This document shows positions 8,193 through 20,100 of a stretch of DNA of 26,190 bases, one piece after another. The position numbers and the translations under genes are program-made. The stretch is taken from IMG/VR virus record IMGVR_UViG_3300030110_001739, positions 1 to 26,190 of that record; one strand, 5' to 3'. Numbering within the stretch: position 1 is the first letter of the stretch; every line of letters begins with the position of its first letter. The notes under the pieces are model-generated. The model was not told the DNA's origin and did not search any database. It saw only the letters and a list, made by a program, of their open reading frames with translations. The DNA is from a virus.

Positions 8193-11100
8193 GCAAAGTC
8201 TTTTATTAATTGCACCTATTTGTTTTTCAGAGTATCCTAACTGAGTTAAGAGAGGTGCGTTATTTTTTATTTCTTCTACTGAAAACTCTTGAAAAGGTCG
8301 GAAGGCTAAGAACTTATCACCTCTTACTTCCCATTGTCTTATATTTGTTGCTGCTCTGTATCCACTGTTACTAGATAAATTAGACTGAGCTGCATCAAAG
8401 TAATAAACGATTTCTGAATTTCTTTTCTCTATAGCTTTTAAAGTACCATTATCAAAAACTGAAGGTTGTGCTCCATCATAATATTCTGCAGCTCTGAAAC
8501 CATCACCTAATGCATTTACATGTTTATAGATTACATTTTTATATACCTTCCCTTTATATTCAGTCTCATAAATATATGGAGTACCATTATCATTAGTTAC
8601 CATTTCAAAAAGACCTCTGTTTATAAATGAAAAGTCTCCTCTAGAAGCCATTTCCTTTCTTTCCTCATTAGAAATACTTTCATTAGTCCAACTATACATA
8701 ATGAACCTTTCGTTAGCACTACGCATATAAGTAGGAACTTTTAGTATTTGAGGGATAGCATTAGTTTCAATTGCTGCACTAACTTCTTTTGGCATGAACT
8801 TCATACCAATATTTCTAATTAATCCTCTTGCCGTTTTAACATTTTTCTCCTTCAGCGAAACTACAGGACCGTTACTTAGAGCCCAAGCATTTCTTTCAAA
8901 CATACCCAGTGTATAGAAGTCTTCTAAGTTACCATTATTATCTAACCTAGACAAGGTTTTATTATACACTTTTGAAAAATCTTCATAAGGTATTAAGGAG
9001 GTAAATGATATATTACTGTTATTTAATCCAGATTGTAATATTGATGTTAATACAATTTTATCATAAAGATTACTGTCCGAAGATAGATATTCTTTAAGTT
9101 GTTCAAAGCCATAGATGATAGCATTTTGATCATATACTTTTCTGTCGTTACTTTTAAGTGTCAGATTAAGAGGAACCGCTCCTACTCTTCTGGAAGGATT
9201 AGTTGTAAATAAATTTATAACCTCATTGTTATATAAAGGATGATCAACATTTTGTTTTACATCATTAACAAAACCTATAACCTCTCTTGCAACAGCTGTA
9301 TCTCCGGTTAGATATTCTTTTAGTAATGTATTTAATTGTTGATTTGTCTGTACAGCATAGTCAAACAAAGCATTAGTAGCCGCTCTAGCTATTCTTACAA
9401 AGTTGTAATCTGAAGTATTGACATATGGAAGAAGCACCTTGTGTAGTACACTTGTTACAGCTGATTGATCTGCAGTTAAAGCACTAGCTATTCCTCTTCT
9501 TGCATCCACCACTGTATCCGCTGTAGTAGCTAAAAATGTAGAATCCATAGTAGCATCTGCAGCATCTATTACCTGTCCATTCACATAAGCTTTTATCTTA
9601 ATATCCTTAGCCTTTATTTGGTTTACTGTTTTCTTAAACACTATATAAGGATCATTAAATACAGTTACATCCCAGTTGGTACCAGTGTTTAAATCAAATA
9701 ACATTGTCGATTGGTCTGCATATTCTACAAACTGTTCTAACATGTATCCTTGAACCTTCTTCTCTTGAGCACTTAAACTTTCTAAACTTTTACCTATATA
9801 CTTTCTAAGATAGTTAGCTGCCGGAATAGTACTACCTGTAAAATCTATGTTTTCAGCATTTATACTTTTTAAAACTTCCTCTTTAATATCTTCTCTTACT
9901 ATTTTTATTCCTCCTTGGTTCTCTATAGTTTGTATATACTCTTGTATAGCTGGTTGATTAATAAAGAATGCTACATCTCTTAAAGGTACACCAGCTCTTA
10001 GTAGGTATAACCATGTAGATACAGTTCTACGTGTAGCACCTAAGGCATATATCCATGGATCCTTTGCAATGTCTACATAACCATCCATAAACTGTCCCAT
10101 TATATCTGATATAAAATTACCAGCTGCGTTTCTTCTACCAGAAAAACTAATCATCTCTTCACCTTCTATGTTCACTGTATTCTTGTTCTTGAAAGAAATG
10201 TAATTTGTAGGAAGAAATAATGTTACATGTTGTGCGAGAGCTAAACTAGTCTGACCAATAGCTGCAATACCAATAGCCTTCTTACCTGCTACAAATGCAT
10301 TTCTCAATCTCTGCATAAACGGTCTATCTAATAAATTGTCTATATTATTAGAATTGAAAGATGTTTGTCCTTTTCTCTCTACAATTTCAGCTGCAAGGGC
10401 TTTAGCTTGATCAGCATTATTTGGAAGAATTAGTCTCTCAAAGTTTTCTGGTAAGGTGATTAAATTTTCCATAGAGTTTATATACTCATTCTCTAGGGAC
10501 TCTTTATATATCTTGTCGATAAATGTTTTCTTAGCTCCTTTGTCTCTTATTTCATCAACAAAGTCTAAAGTAGTTTCTTCACTATCAAATAAACCAAAGT
10601 TTCTAAGAACAGTAATTAAGTCATCATCTCTTTGTTCAGTTTTTTGATCCCTCTGTAATGATTGCTCTACTCTATCTAGATCTCTTACAAATCTATTGAG
10701 TTCTTTTTCTTGAGCAGGTGATATAAACTCTCCTTTATCATAGTCTTCTGTGATCTTTACTTTAGCATCCTCTCCTATACCATAAAAAGGTACAGCTTTC
10801 AGACTACCATCTATTATACGTATGTTTTTTAGGAATAGATTTAATTTATCAATATCAAAATCCGATCCTACTTTCTTGACTATAGCTGACGGTACAATAA
10901 CTTGATCTGAATACTCTTGAGGTAAGAATTGTTTTATCTTTATAGCATCTATAGAGTTTTGTTTCTGTGTAGGTATACGATATGCAACACCACGTAGAGC
11001 ATTCTGTCCTTCTTCTGTATTGTTAAAATATTCTAGTAGCTCTGCATCAGACATGTCACTTTGGAACCAACGACCTACCATAATCTCCATTACTCGCTCA

Positions 11101-14100
11101 CCATCTTCATTCTCATAGAACTTAAGTATGTCAGATGTATATCCATTTAATTCTTCATTAAATGCTGCACGTTTGCTTTCTAAATAAGCAGAAGGCATTT
11201 GTACTTTCTCTCCTCCAGATATTTTAGGTCTTACTATGTTTTTCTGTACAATAGAGTATATAATATTTCTAACCTCATTATACGCAGGGGTAGATTCTAG
11301 TACAGATTGGCCTTCTAAGAAACCTGTAATAGCCTGACTAAGATTATCATTTGATTCTCTTTTAAACATTTCTTCACGTAGAGTAGTAGCTATTTTACTT
11401 AAGTCTTTTACTTGGAATCCATCTTTTGTTCTTTCTATACCCAGCCTATCCAACACTTGTTTACCTGCTTCTGACGTAAGAGCATTAAGTAACCTTGTGT
11501 TTCTATCTATTTCTCTATAGATTGCAGAATCGGCTATCTTCTGTTCTTTACTTAGTTTATTCCATTCATCGAATGTACCGTCATAATCATAAGGTACACT
11601 ATTATCTAAAAGATCTAAAGTTACCAATTTAGTAACCTGACTACCTCTAGTAACTGTACCACTAGTTTTAGAAGGTACGTCTGATTGAAGACCTATTATA
11701 GAAAAAGGTACGTTTATCTTATTGTTATATGGAGCATCATTAAACTCTCCATCTACATAAGGTGCATGTACCGGTCCAGCTCCTACCTTTCTACCACTTT
11801 TAAATACTATGTAGTCTATGTTTTCATCCTGCATCTTATTATATAGCTTCACCATATTAGAATCAGGATCAAGTTCCTTCATTATTCTATAAGAGATTGG
11901 GAACAATGCAAATTTATCTAGTACTGTTTCGTTTATAAAGTTGTCTCCTCCTTCATATCCCAATCTCGCTCCTGATACTATAGGTTTTAAAGCAACTATA
12001 TTTACTTTAGGGTTACCTGCCTTAAGAAGATCTCGTTCTCTACGAGTTAGCTTTTGTTTTTTGTCTCTCTTTTCCCATGCAATATTATATCTATATTGTC
12101 TTTCTTTATCTGCATTCCATGTACCAGTTCTAAGTTGGAAGTTACGATCTGCTTGTTCCGTTATTAATCCACCACCATCTGTCTCGTCAAAATTCTTATC
12201 ATATAATTCCGATACACCTAGGACATCTCCATATGTTACAGTAGAGAAATAATCTTTTGTAAAGTCTGTATAACCTATTGTTTCAGGTGTGTAGTCTCTG
12301 TTATATAAGTCATTGGCTTTACTATTCCATGCAGGAGAACTATTAATTACAGGCTGTCTAGGAGATAGGAAACTCTTAGTACGCTTCAGTTCATCCTTGT
12401 ATTGATAAGGATCACCGTATATTAATTTGTGTTGGTCTATATTTGCAATTATATAATTAGCAGTCATTGTTGCCATAACGGTAGTGAGACCTTCAGGTTG
12501 TATAGTTCTCATCCCTTGAACATTGTTTATTGTATATCCAACTGGATTACCTAGACTATTATATTGTTCTTGGATAATTCCATTTTTTACTAATTCAGAT
12601 ATAGTTCTAGAAGTATTTCTTAATACATACTCAAATGTTTGAGTTTTAATTTCTGCTTCCTGACTGGCGTATATAGTTTCTGCATCCTGTAAAGGATCTA
12701 AGATTTGTTTTTCTATTTCCTTGTTTGTTTCCTCTGTCAAGATACCTTTAAAGAATCTTAAATCTGTAGACTTTCTACCATCTATTAGCTCTAGATTATC
12801 ACGTTGTTCTTTAGCTAAGTTTACCTCTGCTATAAAGAAGTCTTTCATAATAGCATTAAACACAGCTTTATCAGTTCGCAGATCACTTTCTGTAACTGGA
12901 TTACCCATCTCTAGTGCCCACTCTAATGAAGAATCACCAGGAACTAGATTTAGATATATTCCATTCATATTTAAGTTTAACTCTTGTGTTAATCTTTGAG
13001 GAATAGATAGTTGAGTAGATTTAGTATTTCTACCGTTAGATTGATTTACTATACCTCCTGCAGTTACTGAAGATAATAATTCATTAGACCCTGGTAACTT
13101 ATTTCCGTCTGTGTCGAATATTCTGTTGAGGGTGCTAGATCCTTTAGCGAATACATCTGTAAGTAAATAAGAAAAAGGTGTACCAGCTAATTCAGATATA
13201 TTAGAAATACTTTTTATCCAGTCATGTAATTTAGAGAACGAGTTGGGAGCTATATATGTTTGAGCTTTTTTACCTTCTACATTACTAAAGGTACTTCTTA
13301 CCTCAGGATTTTGGAAAGCAGATTTTATAGTAGCTAACTCCATAAGTCTACCTGCCATGTTTAAAGCTTGAGAATTAAATATACGTATGTTTCTTGATTG
13401 GAGAATACTTGATTTAATTCCTCCTACTGCTTCATTTAATATAGCAGCTCCATCAACAGCATTATTAATAGCTCCTCTACTTATATTTATTCCTATAGCT
13501 TTTAAGAACTCTAGGTTTTTAGAAACGGTTCCAATAGGTTTTTTTAATATAACAGGGTTAGGATTAAATATACCATCTGTATTTATAAAAGCACCAGAAC
13601 CAGATCTAGATTGAGTAATAATATTATTAACAAACTCTTTTGCTATCTGACGAGCAGCTGGACCAACACTTGCTTCAGTTACCTGAACTTCATTACCTTC
13701 TAACACATTTACCACTGGAACCTTATTTGCAGTTTTGTTAAATGTTTTCCATAGTGTAGTTATTAAAGCTAGTTGATGATCTTGTGTTATATTATCTAAG
13801 TTAGGTATAACATTAGGTTCGGGTTTAGCTCCTACTACACGTCTATAAAAACTGTCATAATTAATATCTGATAAAGCTAAGTCTCTAAGTTTAGATAACA
13901 TGTCTGTTATACTAACTGCACTAGCTAGTTTAGATAGAAGAGTTATATAAGTTTGACTCTGAGGTAGTAACTGAACTCCTCCTATACTACTAGGAGATAC
14001 TGCTATACTACCCTCACTGCTTACTTGTACTCTAGGGATAGTACTAAGAAGTAATCTGAATCCTGAATTAGTTTGTTTGTAATTATCTACAAGAGTAATA

Positions 14101-17100
14101 TCTGTATTCCATCCCTTGTTTGATTTTACCTCTTGAAGTTCTAGTTGACCTTGCTCATCAAAGGTGATAGAGAATTGTCTCAAGAACTCTTTATGTTTTT
14201 CTATAATCTCAGGCCATAATGTATTTACATCAGATCCTAGAGTTAAGTACTTTTCTTGTAGAACAGTTATATAATCCTGAAGACTTTCTGAATTGTAGTC
14301 TTCATTTTTTCTATCCTCTTCTAATTGATATATACGTTGATCAATCTTTTTCTGAACTCCATCTTTTAACTTATCATAAAGCCCTGTTAGATCTTGTGTA
14401 AACCCACTAAGTAAGTCTCTTTTGGTGCTTACAAGAGGAGTGATCATATCATATGTCATTTGATGAAGTATATCACGCATCTCTTTACCACCTATCCTTC
14501 CTCCTAAACTAAATACTCCATCTGTTACGGTTACTGTATCTATGTCCATGAAGAGAGCAGGACCAGGTGTAGCATAATATCCATCTCCTATTCTATCAAA
14601 TAATTCTTTAGTAAACTTACTAGAGTCTGGACTTCTAAACCAGCTAGTTATAAGATCTTTTAGTTGTTTAAATATCTTTACGTAAAAAGGTTTTTGGTTA
14701 TATTGTACATAGTCTTTAAACTCTTCTGCTAAGTGTTCTCTCATTTCGTCTTGAGTAGCCTCAGAGAACTTTATATTTTTACCTGTAGGTCTATCTACAA
14801 ACGTACCTTTACGTTGTTTAAACTCATTATATAAATTAGCTTTCTCCTTACTATCTAAGAACATTCCATACACAGCTTCAAATGCTTCATGATAAGCTGT
14901 ACCCACCTCTGCATTTTCATAGATATACATAGCTGCATCTTGGAACATACCCCATGCTTGTTTACCGTTTCCGTTCTCTATAATATTCTTAACTCTAAAT
15001 ACTGGAACACTAGGTAGATTTGTTTTCATCCAACTGGTAACTTCATTCCAGTTTTTATCAGACATTCTTTTTACAGCACGATCAGTAATCTCACGTAGTA
15101 CTGGATCACTACCACCTCTTCCATTGTTAAGTCTTCTTTTGAGTTCTGCCTCACTATCTTGTTGTGTTGGTTCAAAATAAGCAGGTAATCCATCATCATT
15201 TTTACCTGCATATGTATAACCTCTAGCTATTAAACTATCTGCTTCTTCTTGACTTTCAGCAGTCTCTAACTTGTTAATATCAAACTCCCCTGGATCCTGT
15301 TGTGTTGGTTGTTCTTTAAACTTTGTAAAGTTTAGTTTCTTCTCAAGGGCAGATGCTTTCTCATTTATATCCTTCTCTTGTTGATCATTTCTTTTTGCTT
15401 TAGCAATAAGAGGATTAACATAGTTATATATAGCAGCCTTTACTGTTTGATTAGCTCTCTCACTAGTCATACCTTTGGCCTCTCTAAGATCTTTTTTAAC
15501 CTTTTCAAAATCCAAACCAGCACGCATTTGAATAGCTTGCATGTAGTTTTGAGAATTAATACTAGGACTAACTGTATAATTTAACTTGTTACCATTAACA
15601 GAAGTAAAGACATTAATTGTCTTTCCGTCTAGTACAGGAATATCAGCAGGATCTACAATCATAACCTCTTCCTCTACATTTAAATCTATTTCTCTACTCG
15701 TGTCTACGAGATATATAGCTCTCCTATTTATTTGCTTAGGAGCATCTGGATTGAGAACATCTCTAGAAGGTTGTATGTTTACATATAAAGGAAGATCGGA
15801 AGCAGATCTAGTTTGTCCACTTGGGTCTTGAGAAGCTAGAAGGTAGTCTTGATAGTTTCTCCATTTTACTTGTTCTATATTACCTCCAGCATCTATACTT
15901 TTAATTTGAAAGAATGGCTCATCAGATTTAACATAGGAGTTATTAATGTTAGAATACATATCCATCAACGTAGTAATGATAAGCTCTTCGTTAGCTTGTA
16001 AACTCCTTACATTAAAGTCTATAGGTTCTCTTTGATTCTCTACTCCAAAGTTTATAACTGCTTTTTCAAACATCTCCACACCACTAAACTTACTGGTCTT
16101 AATAAACTCAAAGTATACACTGTTCTGTCCTGCAGCATTACTTGGTTTACCCCAATAGGTAACTCCTCTTAGAAACTTTAATGCATTTTGTGCTAAGTCT
16201 GATCCTTTTCTTTTTGCAAATAGTTCTGTTGCATAAGTTAAAATAGAATCATAGATAGCTTTAGCCTCCTCACGAGTATGTTTTCTGTTTCGTGCTTGTA
16301 CATAACCATTAGATGTTTTTATAAATACACTACCTAAAGGTTGCTCAAAAGATTGAGATCCATTCTCTGAAGAAAAAGTATTATTATTTGTAGGAATGTA
16401 AATAACTTTGTCTTTTATACTACCTTGTTCTTCTACTAACCCTGCTTCCCAAACACTAACAGGAGAAGGTGTTGATTCGGTAATACCAAAGGAAGGTGAT
16501 ATTGTAAAAGGTTCACCTAATGGGTTGTTTAAAATATTTGATCTCCACTCTTTATACTCCTCTACTATTTTTTTAGCTTGATTAGAGTCGGGATTTCTAA
16601 ACATGCTACCATTGTCATAGTATTTAGACTTGAATCCGTTCTCAGGCATAAACATATAGATAGCATTATCTAGTACATTTTCACCTTCTGGTATCTTTGC
16701 TCCGTCTTTACCTACCAGGTCACCATCTGTGTCAACTACAACCATAGCTATAGCTGTCTTCTTAAAGCTTTCTAAGTTCTCTTCTGGTGCTCCCTCTAAC
16801 ATCTTTTCTATAACGCCAGGTATTAACTCACTTTGAGTGCTAGATGTTACGTATATACCACGCATCTCATCCCTTCTTTCCATAGTAGGAAGATTAAAAC
16901 CAAACTCATTAGCTCTAATCACTGCATCAGTAGGATCTTTTTGTACATCATCAAGAGGTATTGTAGACCTAGATATAACTTCATTTGACTTCTTAGCTAC
17001 AGGGTCAAAAGTTTTAGGCACAGCTTCTACAACAACAGACTTATCTCTATTGTTTTCAAGTTCTTGTTGTGTTTTTATATCCTTAGATATTTGATCTTGC

Positions 17101-20100
17101 TCTGCTCTTTCTTTATTAGCCTGATCTATATACTGTTGGAATCTATTTACTATTTCTCTCTTTACTTTGTATTCTTGTCTGAGTGCATCTAGTTGATTCT
17201 CTAACTCTTCAGTCTTTTCTAGTGCTTCAAATGCAGCCTTCTCTGATATGCTAACTTCTTTAAGTAAGTCATTTGTAAGATTAAAGTCTGCGAGCATTTG
17301 TTTTAACAAAGGCCAGGTGGATTCTAGGTCTTCTCCTTTTGCAGCTTTTTCTAATAGAAGATCCATATCTATTGTAAAGTCTTCTCCTACTTTATATCCA
17401 GACTTAATGCTAGCTTTTAGTAATTTAGCTGCAGATTTAGCAGCATCTATTAATTTATCTATAAGTTTTTTGTTCTCAGCAATCTCTTTCTTTACCGCCT
17501 TACCATTGTCTTCTAATAACTTTAATTGTTGTTTTAATTCATTTAAGAATGTTTCATTGTTACCAGGTATGTCTGCTAGGTCTTTTGTAAATGTATCAAA
17601 GTATTCTACGTTTAAAGTATTTTCTTGTTGCTCTAGTTGTAATTCCTGTACACGTTTTTGTGTATCAGTTTGCATCTTAGTAAGCCTATTGATTGTTCTA
17701 GTAAAGTTCTTTGATGCCTTGGAGTAAGTCAACTTAATAGTTTCTGCACCCTCTTGCATAGCAGCTATAGCATCTAAGTCTTTCTTAATTAAATCTAAAG
17801 TTTTATTGTCTTTCTCTATTTGTCTATTTATCTCTTCTAATCTTCTTTTAGATTCTATACCTAAGTCACGCATGATCTCTAATCGAGCTTCTCTACTAGC
17901 TGCTAAAGACTCTTGTTCTTGTGCTAGGTTCTTATCAGATAAATACTCCTCACTAGCTCTTCCTTGATTTTCACTTAAAACTCCTACTGGTTTAATAATT
18001 CCATCTTTAAAAAACTTACCTGTAATCTGTTTTCTAAGTACAGTTCCATTAGAGTCCTTGTAAACAAAGTACATTTTTCCATCGGAGTATTGTAATCTAC
18101 CTTTACGAGCACCTCCTTGAGTAGCAGGTAAGTTAAATTCAAATACTTTATTTCTGTTCTCAAAGTAATATGCTGCAGCTTTATCATTCTCTAGACTGGA
18201 AAGTGGTGCTACTTTTAAATTAAGTAACTCTTCCTGTGAAATATCTTTAACCAGTCCATTGTTATCTTTTATTTTTATAGTACCATCTTCATTCTTTCCT
18301 AGCACTTCAATCTCAGATATTTCAATAGGTTGGTCTATTGCTGTATCTCCCTCAAAGTCTACTCCTCTTCCTACATAATATCTACCTCCTATATCTAATG
18401 TTCTTTCTCCATCTTTAGTAGTTACTACAACAGAACTATCTTCAATATCTGTTTTCTCCTCGTCTTCATCTGGGTCTGTACCTGTAGGAGGAGCAGAGGA
18501 ATACATGTCAGGATTGTCTTTAATCTTGTCATACTCTGCAAGAAATTGTTCTCTCTGTATAACCATTTTACCAAGATCTTCTAGAGCTTGTTTTTGACTA
18601 TTTTTAATATCTGATAGTATGTTCTGTGCGTCTATAAGATCCATTGCATTAGATAGACTTGCTCCATCTCCAGCAATAATATCTTTTATCATAGTATCAA
18701 AGTCTACTCCTGGTAAAGCTGTATTAAATTCAGCTATTATATCCTGCATACGTTTGTCAAAGTTTTGTACTGTAGCAGCTGCATATATCATTTGATTGAT
18801 AACATCTTCATTGTACACTGTTTCCATTTGACCAGTATTCTTGTTTAGTCTTTGAATACCTCCATATCTTAAATTGAGTGATTGATATAAAGTGTTAATT
18901 TGATCAGCCACATCACTTAGATTATCTAAACGATCAATGTATTTTTGTTTTGTATCTCCAGGTGCAACTTTTCCTTCAGCTTCTAGCTGTGTAAAGTCTC
19001 CTACAGCTACATCTCTAAGAGTTTTTATATCCTCTTTTACTAAATCATACCTACCATATTTTATTCTAGGAGTTAGATAGTTTATTATATAGTCACTTTC
19101 TAAACTCTTGTAAGCATATGCATCTCCTCTTTCTGCTGCCGCATTTAACTCATCTCCTAATACTCCTGCTCTGTTAACTGAATAAATTGTCTCTTGAGTA
19201 AATTTAGATAGTGGTGGAGAATCATTAAGTTCTCTAATTGCATTAGCTGTATTAGTATTTCTACCTATACGCTCTCTGTTCATTCCTCTAATAGTCATTA
19301 TTCTACCAGAGATACCACCAATTAATGCATTCTTAGCACCTTCATTACTGAACACACCATCTGTTAGTCCTACCCCCATAGAACCTATCCAACTGGTTGC
19401 TTCGTTATTATATTGTTTATTGTAATAATCTTTTGTTGTAACACTAATTCCATATTGAGAAACTTCTTCTAGTGCTTCTGTAGTAGAAAATAAATAAGGT
19501 CGGATATTATTTAGTGTACGAAGATAAGGATGAATCTTTTTAACATCTGGAGTAAACGTTCCTCCTCTAGCAACTATACCATTAGTTCTCTTTATAGTAT
19601 TATTAAGAGCTGCCTTTTGTGTTGTGTAACCATTACGTGCAATACGAGGGAACATAATATAGTTACTTGCAGTTAGAACACCTACGTTAGACCAGAAAGA
19701 AACATTACCTGCACCTTCTACTGCAGCATTTATATCCTCCATCGCTTGTCCACTAGGTATTACTCCATACTCCTGTTTATAGTCGTCTATTAAAGTTTGT
19801 CTAAATTCATTACTGTTATGTAATGCTTCAATACCAGCTTCACCTTGTGTAGCTAGTCCTGCTACTGTGATTCTCTGAGCTGGACTTAAAACATTATATT
19901 GACTTAAGAAGTTTTTTGAAAGACTCTCAAGTTCACCATATACACCAGCTCCTCTATTAGCTGCAGATAATCCTTTTTCTGTAGCAGCTAATGTTGCTGC
20001 TGCATTAGGTTGTCCGGTTGCTACCATACGAGCACTTAAACTAAGTCCTCTAAGGGCACCAGCGTATGCTGCACCTGTATAATATGCACCTACAGCAAAA

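Noticed and set aside
8191-8196. TTG start two codons upstream for the 1625-aa gene
   Set aside because: The ATG at 8190 forms the same TAATG overlap seen at 20772-20776, and the protein family resemblance begins at MAICPN.
15155-15312. Repeated PTQQD segments in the 4194-aa protein with a 13-base DNA match
   Set aside because: Only two short copies in a low-complexity linker, which chance or slippage explains.
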